This document shows, in pieces, positions 8,699-17,633 of a stretch of DNA of 64,000 nucleotides (the first letter of the stretch is position 1; every line of letters begins with the position of its first letter). Below the pieces are notes generated by a model. The model was not told the origin of the DNA and ran no database searches. It saw only the letters and a program-made list of their open reading frames with translations. Where the stretch lies: NCBI RefSeq assembly GCF_018500185.1, contig NZ_JAHBGI010000011.1, forward strand, positions 1 through 64,000, in the 5' to 3' direction. This DNA comes from Litoribacter ruber (lineage in GTDB: Bacteria > Bacteroidota > Bacteroidia > Cytophagales > Cyclobacteriaceae). The position numbers and the translations under genes are program-made.

Positions 8699-9778
8699 TT
8701 ACGCTGCCTGCCTTATATTAGCCCTGTAAAGGGTAGAAAGGTAAACATAGAAAATGCCTAGCACCAGCATGATCATACCACCAAATACTATCCCCTTGGA
8801 TAACTTGATCCGGTTTTCCTCCAATGGAAACCTGGGAGAATCGATGATCTGGATCAAGGGAGAATTGTTGCGATGGTTGACTTTGGCAATTTCCAGGTTT
8901 TTGACAATCTCACCATATACCGTGGTAGAAGCCTGCACATCTACTTGGCGCTTTTTGGTTTCCACCATGGCCCGCTGCACGAGCGGGTTCGGATTGGGCA
9001 CATTATCAGTAGCAGAGGCAAAATCCGTAAGGCTTTTGTCCAAAATCCTTCTCACCGAATCCGCCTGGGACTGCAAAATAGCCAGGTTCTCGGCCGTTTT
9101 CTTGGTCTTGGTCTCGTGGTAGAAGTTATTCACATTATCCACCAGCTGCTCATTGAAATACTTCGCAAACACCTGGTCTTTAGAATTGATGGTCACATTG
9201 ATAATGCTAAGCTTTCTGTCAGGCTTTTGCACCGATAGGTTGTCCCTGCGGATATCCTTCATGATTTCCTTGACCACACTATCCTGTTTAACCGTAAATT
9301 GATCTCTCGGAAGGCTGAAGTTCATGGTGGATAAGTCTACTTTTCTTTTCCACTTCTTCTCCAGCTTATTGAAAGCAATATACCTGTCAATAAGCCTCGT
9401 GGTACTATCGCCGGCCATGGGGCTAAGCAGGGTTTTGCTGAGCATATTGTCAGAGCGGTACAGCTCCATGATGTTATCACCGGAAAACAGCCCGTTTCCC
9501 CCACCCAGTGAACCCAGGTTGATTCCCACGAGGGAAGCAATGCCAGACATGCCTCCACCCATTCCCGACATATCGGCCTCCTCCAGTACAAAAGAGGTTT
9601 CTGCTGTATAAACCGGCTTTTTCAGAAAGGATGCCGCCGCCCCCAATAGCATTCCGACCACCAGAAATATGGCCAGTATTTTCCACTTGGAGCGGAAGGT
9701 TTTCCCCCATCCGCGCATTCTCAGCACGAGTTCGCGGAAGGTGATTTTATCGTCTTTTATATGTTGGTACTCTGCCAT
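8699..9778 (-). CDS. Wzz-type chain-length determinant protein
   Basis: 359 residues. A first membrane span lies near residues 32-52 (WKILAIFLVVGMLLGAAASF), followed by the periplasmic Wzz start (KKPVYTAETSFVLEE), a glycine/methionine-rich stretch and a long helical region (about 210-300). A second span near the C-terminus follows PRFPLEENRIKLSKG. This is a polysaccharide co-polymerase that sets chain length and couples polymerase and exporter. The C-terminus ends shortly after the second span, so there is no fused BY-kinase domain as in Wzc. It lies 3 bases after the exporter gene. Confidence 0.88.
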   Translation of the reverse strand: MAEYQHIKDDKITFRELVLRMRGWGKTFRSKWKILAIFLVVGMLLGAAASFLKKPVYTAETSFVLEEADMSGMGGGMSGIASLVGINLGSLGGGNGLFSGDNIMELYRSDNMLSKTLLSPMAGDSTTRLIDRYIAFNKLEKKWKRKVDLSTMNFSLPRDQFTVKQDSVVKEIMKDIRRDNLSVQKPDRKLSIINVTINSKDQVFAKYFNEQLVDNVNNFYHETKTKKTAENLAILQSQADSVRRILDKSLTDFASATDNVPNPNPLVQRAMVETKKRQVDVQASTTVYGEIVKNLEIAKVNHRNNSPLIQIIDSPRFPLEENRIKLSKGIVFGGMIMLVLGIFYVYLSTLYRANIRQAA

Positions 9779-9781
9779 CGC

Positions 9782-12391
9782 TTATTCTCCTCCTCCAAAG
9801 TTGATTTGGCTCAGCAACAAGGCTAATGTTGCCAAACCTGTCGTAACACTGATAATCTCTCCCGGTCGGAAAGGAATTCTTGGCCCTTTGGTGGGCACAA
9901 TTACCTCGGCGCCCGGTTCCACACTTGGATAGAACCTCAAGCCAAGAAAACTCTTGGTCCTGGCCACCTCTCCATTTGCATACACTACATAAGTCCTTCT
10001 TCTCTTGGCCCTGTTGTCAAAGCCGCCCGCCCTGTTGATAAAGTAACTCATGGATCGGTTATCTTCATACTTCACCGTGGTCGGATAGATCACATCTCCC
10101 CGCAGGCGAACCGTCTGCAAGCGCTTGGGTATGCTGATGATGTCTCCCTCTTCCAAAATCAGATCATGTCTGGAACCCGGGTTGGCCAATATTTTCTCCA
10201 AATCAATGGCAATGGCCTCGGTCTCCCTGATCTTCAGCGGGGCAATTTCTGCCTTACGCTCCGTGATCCCACTCAATACATCTACTTTCGACTTCACCAC
10301 CAGATCCTCCTCAAGTTCTGTGGTGAATTCCTGGTAATTCTTGATGTCTTCCCCGATACGGGTCAATAATCTTCTCTGGGACTCGGTCAAATCATCGCTT
10401 TCGGATGAAATTCTCGCCAATAGGTTTTCGTAATTCTTTTGCTTCCTGACCCTTTCCGACTCCGTTTCGTAAAACTCTGTCCTACGTATCAAGGTTGCCC
10501 CTTTGGGATAGGCAAACTCCGTCAGCCCGCCGGCCCTGCGGATCACGTCTGAGATTTTTTCCTCCGCATTCTTCACTGCAAATTCACCTGGAGCCGCTAC
10601 CTGTCCTTCGATTCTGATCACTTTCTCCAGCACGAAGTTGGGCTTTCTTCTGATGATCACATGATCAAATGGTTGAAGCACTACCGGCGAGGCAGATGGG
10701 CTGAGGTCTCTATTGACACTGGTAGCGATGATGTCGGAAATATCCCGTGCATTGTCCTGGGCGGCCCGTCTGGCAATTTCCACATCTGATAAGGAGGCGG
10801 CTTCTTTTACCCCTCCGGCAAATATCAGCAAATCCTCCACGGTCATGTTTTTGGAGAAAGGAAAAATACCCGGATTTCTCACCTCCCCGGTAATCTTCAC
10901 ATAAAATTCTTCTGTAAGGTCATAGATGGAGGCCACCCTCACTATGTCTTCCCGCTGAAGTGTCAAATCATTTTGACCAGCCATTACCTCCGAGAGATTG
11001 ACCTGCAGCACTTCTGTGGATAAATCTTCATGCGTCCGCAAAACTGTAGCCCTTTCCAAAAAAGCCTCTCCACGCAGACCTTCGGCCCTTTTGATCAAGT
11101 CCGAAAGCTTCATGCCATCCGAGATGGCATAATTGCCCTCACGGAATACCGCCCCTTTGATCTGAACCCTGTTGGTGAATCTATCCAGCAGTTGGCCTGC
11201 ATAATACCTGTCTCCCCCTTTGACGGTAAACATTTCGAATTGCTCTCTATAAATGTCGGAAACGGTTTTTTCTTTCGGTGTATTTCTGACCACACTCACC
11301 CTATCGGTAAAGGCATCATCCGTAAATCCACCTGCGTAACGCATGACTGATTGAAGATTTTCACCCTCCTTCACTTCAAAAATACCGGGTCTTTTGACCT
11401 CTCCAGCTACCTGCACCCGAGCTTCAAAGGGCTCCACCATGATGACATCCTGATCCTGCAGTTGGGAATTAAGGTCTGCCGTTCCCCTCATCAAAAAGTC
11501 GTAAATATCAATTCGGGCAATCTCCCTGTTATTTCTTATCAATTTTACGTTTCTCATAGAGCCCCTCTCATTTGGGCCTCCAGCAGCATACAGGGCATTG
11601 AAAACCGTACTGAATGCGCTCAAAGTAAAGGTGCCAGGCAATCTCAATTCCCCCACCATATGTACTTTGATGGTGCGCACATCCCCTAGAGATACTTGCA
11701 CAAAAGTAGTTGGATTGCTGCCTCCCATGCCAGGGTAATAAGTCTGAAGCCTGCCTTTTATCCTACGGGTAGCCTCCTCTATAGATAGGCCGGAAACGCT
11801 TACAGGCCCAACATTATCCAGCATAAGGTTACCTTCAGGGGTCACATTGGCTTCGTAGTTTTGCTCTGATTCCCCATAAATATCAATGAAAAGTTTATCC
11901 CCAGGGCCTAGAATATAGTTTTTTGGCGTAGCCAAGTTGAGGTTCGGCTCAAAAGTCAGGTTTCTTTCCTTATTGTAAAAAAGATCCATTCCAAAGATGG
12001 GTAGGTCGGCTTGGTCCCGCACTACCTGCCCTTGCTGGTTAAGTAGGCCTTGGCTGATCTTTTCAAGGTCCACCTGCTTGCGGGGCTCTCTTCTCGCCGT
12101 CCTGGTGGTGGTGCGGGTGGAGCTGTCACCGATCAGGTCCAGTTGCTCCATTCTCAAGCGGAGCTTTTCCACCTCAGCTTTCGGAAGGCCCCTGGATTCT
12201 GCCATCTGGAGAAGCTCTTGGTCGGATAATCCGGCCGCTTTTCCTCTTGCTATCAGTTCCCTTACTTCATTATCGGAAAGGTCATCAACCCGCACCGTCG
12301 CTATATCAGGCATGGCTTGGGCAAAAGACTCTGGAATTTGAATAATCAGGCTAGCCACTAGAGCCAGCAAAAAGATAAAACGTATTTTCAC
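9782..12391 (-). CDS. Wza-like polysaccharide export protein with six SLBB domains
   Basis: 869 residues from a GTG at 12391. The frame is open to 12508, but the GTG starts a good signal peptide (MKIRFIFLLALVASLIIQI, cleaved after SFAQA). An acidic helical segment follows, then the polysaccharide export domain (ILGPGDKLFIDIYGESEQNY, about residues 155-240). Six SLBB-type repeats follow, each marked by a G-x-V-x-x-PG-like core: VGELRLPGTF, AGEVKRPGIF, KGAVFREGNY, TGEVRNPGIF, EGQVAAPGEF, RGDVIYPTTV. A short hydrophobic helix closes the protein. It should form the outer-membrane/periplasmic exit channel. It is over twice the length of E. coli Wza, as is common in Bacteroidota. It is the first gene of the operon. 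Confidence 0.9.
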   Translation of the reverse strand: MKIRFIFLLALVASLIIQIPESFAQAMPDIATVRVDDLSDNEVRELIARGKAAGLSDQELLQMAESRGLPKAEVEKLRLRMEQLDLIGDSSTRTTTRTARREPRKQVDLEKISQGLLNQQGQVVRDQADLPIFGMDLFYNKERNLTFEPNLNLATPKNYILGPGDKLFIDIYGESEQNYEANVTPEGNLMLDNVGPVSVSGLSIEEATRRIKGRLQTYYPGMGGSNPTTFVQVSLGDVRTIKVHMVGELRLPGTFTLSAFSTVFNALYAAGGPNERGSMRNVKLIRNNREIARIDIYDFLMRGTADLNSQLQDQDVIMVEPFEARVQVAGEVKRPGIFEVKEGENLQSVMRYAGGFTDDAFTDRVSVVRNTPKEKTVSDIYREQFEMFTVKGGDRYYAGQLLDRFTNRVQIKGAVFREGNYAISDGMKLSDLIKRAEGLRGEAFLERATVLRTHEDLSTEVLQVNLSEVMAGQNDLTLQREDIVRVASIYDLTEEFYVKITGEVRNPGIFPFSKNMTVEDLLIFAGGVKEAASLSDVEIARRAAQDNARDISDIIATSVNRDLSPSASPVVLQPFDHVIIRRKPNFVLEKVIRIEGQVAAPGEFAVKNAEEKISDVIRRAGGLTEFAYPKGATLIRRTEFYETESERVRKQKNYENLLARISSESDDLTESQRRLLTRIGEDIKNYQEFTTELEEDLVVKSKVDVLSGITERKAEIAPLKIRETEAIAIDLEKILANPGSRHDLILEEGDIISIPKRLQTVRLRGDVIYPTTVKYEDNRSMSYFINRAGGFDNRAKRRRTYVVYANGEVARTKSFLGLRFYPSVEPGAEVIVPTKGPRIPFRPGEIISVTTGLATLALLLSQINFGGGE

Positions 12392-12578
12392 TTTATGATT
12401 TGAACAGATGTTGGACTGAGTAAAATTTGATATTTGATACAGCTTCGCCACCTCAATCCCAACAAGGCATTGAGCAGCGAAATCCCGGCTTTGGGCAGGG
12501 TATGCCAAAAATCACCGTAAAGATAATTATTCCATTCTATTGGGAGAGGTTCTTTGGGATTTATTCCACATTTGCAGG

Positions 12579-13586
12579 CTATTCCGTGCAGTTTTGACAG
12601 ATGTCGATTTGGCTCCTGTCCCGCAAAAGCTGTTTTCTAAACGAATTATATAGGGGTTTATTCCAAATGGAGGACATTTTTTCGGTCTTTAGACTGCCCA
12701 TCACATACTTAGCATCCTTATCAAAGCAGCAGGGCACAATATTTCCGTCCCAAGTCATAACCGCCCCCTGCCACATCCGCCAGCATTTGTTTTCCATTTT
12801 GTTTTTGAGCTGCCAGGTACCGCCACCTGTGGGTACATATCGGGAATAGTTGAGGTTATTGACCGGAATCAAGGGAGAACCGTTTTCATAATCGTAGATC
12901 TGGGTGGTCTTCAGTTGGAGCTCATCAACCTGGAGCTGTGCCGCAAGTTTTTTGATATCCGGTAGCTGGTGTTCATTCACTCCTGTGACCAAAAACTGAA
13001 GGATAACCTGCGGAAAAGCGCTTCCTGCTTTGTTTCGGTATGCGATAAGGTTTTGAATTCCCTCCGTGACTTTGGCGAGTTTTCCCCCTATCCTATAATT
13101 CTGATAAATTTCCTGCGAGGTTCCATCTACCGATACAATGAGTTGCTTCAGTCCAAACTCCACCGTGTTTTGGATATTTTTGGGCGTAAGGTAATGTGCG
13201 TTGGTGGAAGTGGCGGTAAAGATTTTATGGCTGTCGGCATACTTTACCAAATCAAGAAAATTAGGATGCAGGTAGGGTTCCCCTTGAAAGTAAAGGTGTA
13301 AATAGGAGAGATGCCCTTTCATTTGGTCAATGGCCGATTTGAAAAGCTCCTCATCCAACATCCCCGTAGCCCTGGAAAAGCTCCTCAATCCACTCGGGCA
13401 TTCCGGACAGCGGAGGTTGCAGGAGGTAGTGGGTTCAATGGAAAGGCTGGTGGGCAGACCCATGATTTTGGGTTTGCCTAGTCTCCTGGATAATTGAAAC
13501 GAACTAACAAGCAACAGGTAATTGTAGACCTTACCCCAAGTGAGGTAGCCCAAAAATGCCCGTCCAATCCAAATTTTGGAATTCAT
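12579..13586 (-). CDS. Radical SAM/SPASM domain protein
   Basis: 335 residues. The radical SAM cluster motif CxxxCxxC is at about residues 57-64 (TTSCNLRCPECPSG). A C-terminal SPASM-like region has cysteines in CWRMWQGA, IVPCCFDKDA and ICQNCTE, suggesting one or two auxiliary iron-sulfur clusters. Such proteins often modify peptides or make other radical-based changes; no precursor peptide is visible nearby. It lies upstream of the exopolysaccharide operon on the same strand with a 187-base gap, so co-transcription is possible but unproven. Substrate unknown. Confidence 0.85.
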   Translation of the reverse strand: MNSKIWIGRAFLGYLTWGKVYNYLLLVSSFQLSRRLGKPKIMGLPTSLSIEPTTSCNLRCPECPSGLRSFSRATGMLDEELFKSAIDQMKGHLSYLHLYFQGEPYLHPNFLDLVKYADSHKIFTATSTNAHYLTPKNIQNTVEFGLKQLIVSVDGTSQEIYQNYRIGGKLAKVTEGIQNLIAYRNKAGSAFPQVILQFLVTGVNEHQLPDIKKLAAQLQVDELQLKTTQIYDYENGSPLIPVNNLNYSRYVPTGGGTWQLKNKMENKCWRMWQGAVMTWDGNIVPCCFDKDAKYVMGSLKTEKMSSIWNKPLYNSFRKQLLRDRSQIDICQNCTE

Positions 13587-13640
13587 CTGCTAAAGATAGG
13601 AAGTTAGGATGAGCAGGAGTAAGATTCAGGGGAAATTTAT

Positions 13641-13690
13641 GGGTACTAAGTACGAAGAACCAGGTACAAATTACACCGCAGTACAAAGGG
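13641..13690 (+). repeat. GTACTAAGTACGAAG-type intergenic repeat
   Basis: Contains GGTACTAAGTACGAAGAACC, CAGGTACAAA and GCAGTACAAAG, a degenerate run of GTAC-centred units. Similar runs are at 20141-20173 and 47591-47620. The rest of the gap (13587-13811) shows no gene. Confidence 0.5.
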
Positions 13691-13811
13691 TTTTCTTAAG
13701 CCCTTTTGACGCTGGCCTGTCTTTTGGCGTTTTCACTCGCGTTCCTGCTTCTAATGCTCTCGGTAAGCGTACAGATTTAGATGGGTATGGATCTAGAAAA
13801 AATATACTTGA

Positions 13812-14416
13812 CTACCTAAGGCCTAATTCTTTCAGTTTAGGAATATATTTGATAATGTGATCAGGACAGGTTTCAAGCTTAGCAAGCTTACCATTTGCCA
13901 GTGAAAGGCAATACTGGGGCTCTTTTTTATATCTTGAGGAATCAAATAGGTGTAAATTATCAAAAAAACTAAGGTTAATATTCAGGTTACTATAACCATC
14001 ATAAAACCTTTGTTCTATTTCCTTCTCTGGAACAAAATGGCCCCCATTTTCTACTCTTATAGCGACTCTTCTTTTCGCCTCCGCACTTGAATTTAGGCAA
14101 AAGTAAACCATATTAATTTCATAACCCTTCTGCTTAAACCTAGCTGGCCAGTATAATGAGGTGGAGTTAAAGTTGGTTTCGTAGCAGAATGGACTTTTAT
14201 TTGACCAAGCATTCTGTTTTGGCGCTCCAGCTCAGCAAAAGCCTTATTGTGAGCCATGGTATCTTGAAACTCAGTAGGAACTAATGAATTGTATATGCCT
14301 AAAAAATGCTGATCGTAATCGAATGGAACAACTCCCTCTGGAGTAAATGCATTAGAATATGATGACTTTCCAGATCCATTACATCCTGCAACAATTAAAA
14401 GTTGGGGTTTATCCAT
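13812..14416 (-). pseudogene. Zeta-toxin-like P-loop kinase, frameshifted
   Basis: Two overlapping reading frames together make one zeta-toxin/UDP-GlcNAc-kinase-like protein of about 200 residues. The first frame (from 14416) has the P-loop VAGCNGSGKSSYSNAF and TPEGVVPFDYD. It should continue into PFCYETNFNSTSLYWPARF, MVYFCLNSSAEAKRRVAIRV and GGHFVPEKEIEQRFYDGYSN, but these lie in another frame. The register is restored by one extra A in the minus-strand run CAAATAAAAG (three T at 14200-14202 on the plus strand). So the gene has a one-base deletion, a sequencing error, or less likely a programmed slip. The region is AT-rich. A small partner gene overlaps its start. Confidence 0.8.
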
Positions 14417-14576
14417 TATTGAACTGAGGGGAAGGAGGCGGGCTTTTTGTAGTCAATCCCTTGGCAACTTTTTCTTCGTATATCTGGATTTCTTTTTTAA
14501 TTCTTGGCATTTCAGCTTTAAGCTTTGATTTATAAATCTGAATCTGTCTATGAATATTTTTTACTTTCGCTTCCAT
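14409..14576 (-). CDS. Small charged protein, possible antitoxin partner of the zeta-like toxin
   Basis: 55 residues: MEAKVKNIHRQIQIYKSKLK, then a lysine/glutamate-rich helix and a proline/serine tail (KSPPPSPQFNNG). The stop overlaps the start of the zeta-like gene by 8 bases, so the pair is translationally coupled. A short helical protein encoded just before a zeta-family toxin is a usual arrangement for an antitoxin; I infer the role from position only. The protein is mostly helical and probably a coiled coil. Confidence 0.6.
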   Translation of the reverse strand: MEAKVKNIHRQIQIYKSKLKAEMPRIKKEIQIYEEKVAKGLTTKSPPPSPQFNNG

Positions 14577-14720
14577 AACCTAAAGATAGTAAAATTTCTT
14601 CAAACGTAATACCATTCTAATTGACTATTAATTAGACCTTTAGTCCCAAACCTAGTAAAACCCCAATCTACAACCTTTAGGAAAGAAACTGCTATCTTTG
14701 CATAGCACAGGGCTAAGTGC

Positions 14721-15245
14721 TCAGCGCTCAAAATTCACCTCCACACTATCCACCGGCGGGATCAATATTTGATCGATTCCGTGGATTACCCCATTGCTTG
14801 CTTCCACATCCGGGGTCAGTATAGAGGCGGAGTCGTTGATGGTGATATTTGTGCCGCTGGACTGGAATGTCAGCGCTTTGTTTGGGAGTAGGGATTCAAT
14901 CGCCGCATTGGGGATTTGAGCTGAAAGCAGCTCGCCACTCAATAGGTGGTACAACAACAGGTCCCTTACACCCGGCCGGGCGAGAAACATTTCCATATCC
15001 TCCCCATGAGCACTAAGGTAACTGTTAAAGGCATCATTGCTAGGGGCAAAAAGAGTAAACGGCCCATCAGACATCAGGTCATCGGCCAGATCTGCGGCAA
15101 TCAAGGCCTCCTCTAGCAAGCTGAAATTGGCGTTTTCCTGTAGGATCTGAATAATAGTGCGTTCTTCCAGCACCTCATCTATATCCTGATGACAGGACAT
15201 CAGGCCTAGTATTGCCAGGCACATTAATAAAGCTATTGATCTCAT
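14721..15245 (-). CDS. Fasciclin (FAS1) domain lipoprotein
   Basis: 174 residues. Signal peptide MRSIALLMCLAILGLMSC with the lipobox Cys18. A single FAS1 domain fills the rest, with its two conserved boxes: GPFTLFAPSNDAFNSYL (H1, about residue 80) and SNGVIHGIDQILIPP (H2, about 150). FAS1 lipoproteins are adhesion-like, surface- or periplasm-facing proteins. No partner gene is evident. Transcribed away from gldB. Confidence 0.88.
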   Translation of the reverse strand: MRSIALLMCLAILGLMSCHQDIDEVLEERTIIQILQENANFSLLEEALIAADLADDLMSDGPFTLFAPSNDAFNSYLSAHGEDMEMFLARPGVRDLLLYHLLSGELLSAQIPNAAIESLLPNKALTFQSSGTNITINDSASILTPDVEASNGVIHGIDQILIPPVDSVEVNFER

Positions 15246-15426
15246 AGTTGGTTTATTTTATAGTATTATAAATGGAATTCTGAATTCTGAATTAATAATT
15301 AGAAATTAAAAAAGAATGAAATTTGTGGCCTTTGTGGCCAATTTAAGCCTCAATGAAAACCCCCATTTCTATCCAAGTGTTTGGACTTTTTAACGCCCCC
15401 GCAAAAGGTTGTTTGTGAGAAAACCT

Positions 15427-15434
15427 TATTTTTG
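15427..15434 (+). promoter_or_regulatory. Candidate promoter -7 box of gldB
   Basis: TATTTTTG fits the Bacteroidota TAnnTTTG -7 box, 20 bases before the gldB ATG. A TTG 15 bases upstream could be the -33 box, but the spacing is shorter than usual. Confidence 0.4.
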
Positions 15435-15454
15435 CACGCAAACATTGATTTGTC

Positions 15455-16456
15455 ATGAGATACTTCCGCTTATTAATACCTTTTTTGATGATTTCAATTT
15501 TTGCTTCATGCGGGAAAACAGCGGATGAATGCACCCTTTCGGATAAAATTCTGAATGTGCCGCTTGATTTTCAGGTAGAAAGGCTGGAAAAACAGTTTTT
15601 CAACATCCAAAACAGGCAAGAGTTATCCACATTTCTGGACCAGCATCCCGACTTCACATATGAATTTCTGCAGGAGGAGGCCTATTCAAATAGGGAAGAG
15701 CTGGAAGAAGAATTGATGTTTATCATTGAGGATACCCTCATGCAGGAGCTAAATAGCGAGGTGTTAAAACATTTTGAGGACTTTGACCAAATCGAGCAGG
15801 ATCTGGAAAATGCCTTTAAATACATAAAGTATTATTACCCCGATTTTCAGGCCCCCAAGGTCTACACATTTGTCAGCGGGTTCAGTGCGGATTTTTACTT
15901 AGGCGATGACATCATCGTTATTGGTCTGGATTATTTTCTGCCGGCCGACCACCAGTTTCAGCCAGATGAGCTTCCCCAATACATCAGCAATAGATACCAA
16001 AAGGATTACTTGGTTCCTACCTTGATTACCGCGATGTCTGCCAGATACAACAAGACCAATATGCGTGACAACACCTTGCTGGCGGAGATGATTTTTTATG
16101 GCAAAAGCTACCATTTCACCAAAGCCATTATGCCCTGCACGCCTGACTCCCTTATCCTGGGTTATTCACAGGACCAGATTGTGGCCAGCTATGCCAATGA
16201 AGGGTTGATTTGGAGCCATTTTATTGAAAACGAGTTGTTGTTTGAAACCAACCCTTTCGAAATCCGAAAATATACAGGTGAAGCCCCTGCTACAGATGAA
16301 ATCAGCCCGGATGCTCCTGGAAGGATTGGCCGATGGGTGGGCTGGAACATCGTCGATGATTATGTGGATAAGAATAACGTGAGCCTACCTGAATTGATGG
16401 AGGAAAGCCGGTCGGAGCACATTTTTAGGCAGTCTGGATATAAACCCCGTCGTTAA
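15455..16456 (+). CDS. gldB: Gliding motility lipoprotein GldB
   Basis: 333 residues. Lipoprotein signal MRYFRLLIPFLMISIFASC (lipobox Cys19). The body matches GldB: VERLEKQFFNIQNRQELSTF, KYYYPDFQAPKVYTFVSGFS, DIIVIGLDYFLPADHQF and the C-terminal PGRIGRWVGWNIVDDYV. GldB is a lipoprotein needed for gliding in Flavobacterium johnsoniae, and its homologues occur with type IX secretion; its exact role there is not settled. The last 32 bases overlap the convergent glycosyltransferase gene. Another gliding lipoprotein gene, gldD, lies at 41.5 kb. Confidence 0.93.
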   Translation: MRYFRLLIPFLMISIFASCGKTADECTLSDKILNVPLDFQVERLEKQFFNIQNRQELSTFLDQHPDFTYEFLQEEAYSNREELEEELMFIIEDTLMQELNSEVLKHFEDFDQIEQDLENAFKYIKYYYPDFQAPKVYTFVSGFSADFYLGDDIIVIGLDYFLPADHQFQPDELPQYISNRYQKDYLVPTLITAMSARYNKTNMRDNTLLAEMIFYGKSYHFTKAIMPCTPDSLILGYSQDQIVASYANEGLIWSHFIENELLFETNPFEIRKYTGEAPATDEISPDAPGRIGRWVGWNIVDDYVDKNNVSLPELMEESRSEHIFRQSGYKPRR

Positions 16457-17633
16457 CCTTCAGCGGGTGCTTGGCGGGATTGATGATATTCAACACTCGT
16501 TTTACCGCAATTGTCGAGGAAAAATTATTCTCGGCCAACGCCCTGGCATTTCTTCTGGCATTAGCCATGGCTTGCTTATCCTCAATAAAGCTTTCCAAAA
16601 GGCTCCAGGACTTTTCAGGCTCCAAGGCATCAAAAAGCACCCCTAGTTTATGGTTGTGGATAAGTTCCTCCACCCATCCCTCATGATTGACAATAATCGG
16701 CTTACCCATGGCTAACGCATCAAAAAACTTGTTTGGGCTGTTGGTTTTCAGCACAGGATGGTGGGCAAAACTTATAAACATCACATCGCTTCTTTCCATC
16801 AAATCCCTTACCGCCTCTTTGTTGCCAAATGGTAAAAAGGTCAGGTTCCTCAATCCCTTTTCTTCGGCCAAGCGGTGAATTCTAGGCAGGTCGGCGCCTG
16901 CACCCATGATTTTGAAATGCCAGTTTTTCTGATGATACTGGGCCTGCACGGCCAAGTTTACCAATTCATGAAGCGCATTCACTCGCCCAATAGCCCCCGC
17001 ATAACTAATTGTCAAAGGCCTAAGAGATTTGATGTTGCTCTGTTCATAGGGTTCAAAAAATTCAGTATCGGCAAAATTGGGTACTAAAAATACTCTGGTA
17101 TCGGGTGAGCTTTTTTCTATGTGATGCTTTATGCCCGGCGAAAGGGCGACCACTTTCAGCGCATGTCTATAAATCCCCTTTTCCAGCTTGTACAAAAACT
17201 TTATCAACAGGGGATTTCTGACCACCCCCATCTGTATGGGTGCCTCCGGCCATAGATCCCTCACTTCAAATATATAAGGAAGTGCATATTTCATTTTGGC
17301 CCACACACCGATCAGTCCCGTGGTAAGTGGGGTAGAGGTGATGTACATCAGGTCCGGCCGCGGCAATTTCTTGATAAGTGCTTTGGCTTTCCGCATAAAT
17401 CGGACAAATGCCCGCACCCTTCTTCCAAAGCCATAATGGTTATAGTAAAACACGGGAAGATAATGAACCCTTATCCCATCGATAATTTTGAGGTCATAAT
17501 AATCCTTATTGTGGGCCGTAATCATATCCACCTCTATACCGTCCTCCACCATGCCCTTGGCTAGGTAATAAGACCGCACAGCACCCCCTTCTTGGGGGGT
17601 GACAAAATATTGATGGATGTAAATGACTCTCAT
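16425..17633 (-). CDS. Glycosyltransferase family 4 protein, WbuB-like
   Basis: 402 residues, GT-B fold. The N-terminal block RVIYIHQYFVTPQEGGAVRS is characteristic of WbuB-type GT4 enzymes, as is PYIFEVRDLWPEAPIQMGVV near residue 135. The donor half contains ISYAGAIGRVNALHELV and a TNSPNKFFDALAMGKPIIVN block. It likely transfers a sugar (often a deoxy-amino sugar in this group) in cell-surface glycan synthesis. Its ATG overlaps the asnB stop (ATGA-type, 4 bases), so it is expressed with asnB. The 3' end overlaps gldB on the other strand. Confidence 0.9.
   Translation of the reverse strand: MRVIYIHQYFVTPQEGGAVRSYYLAKGMVEDGIEVDMITAHNKDYYDLKIIDGIRVHYLPVFYYNHYGFGRRVRAFVRFMRKAKALIKKLPRPDLMYITSTPLTTGLIGVWAKMKYALPYIFEVRDLWPEAPIQMGVVRNPLLIKFLYKLEKGIYRHALKVVALSPGIKHHIEKSSPDTRVFLVPNFADTEFFEPYEQSNIKSLRPLTISYAGAIGRVNALHELVNLAVQAQYHQKNWHFKIMGAGADLPRIHRLAEEKGLRNLTFLPFGNKEAVRDLMERSDVMFISFAHHPVLKTNSPNKFFDALAMGKPIIVNHEGWVEELIHNHKLGVLFDALEPEKSWSLLESFIEDKQAMANARRNARALAENNFSSTIAVKRVLNIINPAKHPLKVNDGVYIQTA

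Noticed and set aside
14693-14720. Plus-strand TATCTTTG with an adjacent AGCAC/GTGCT hairpin, antisense to the end of the fasciclin gene
   Set aside because: No open frame or terminator follows, so an antisense RNA cannot be supported from sequence alone.
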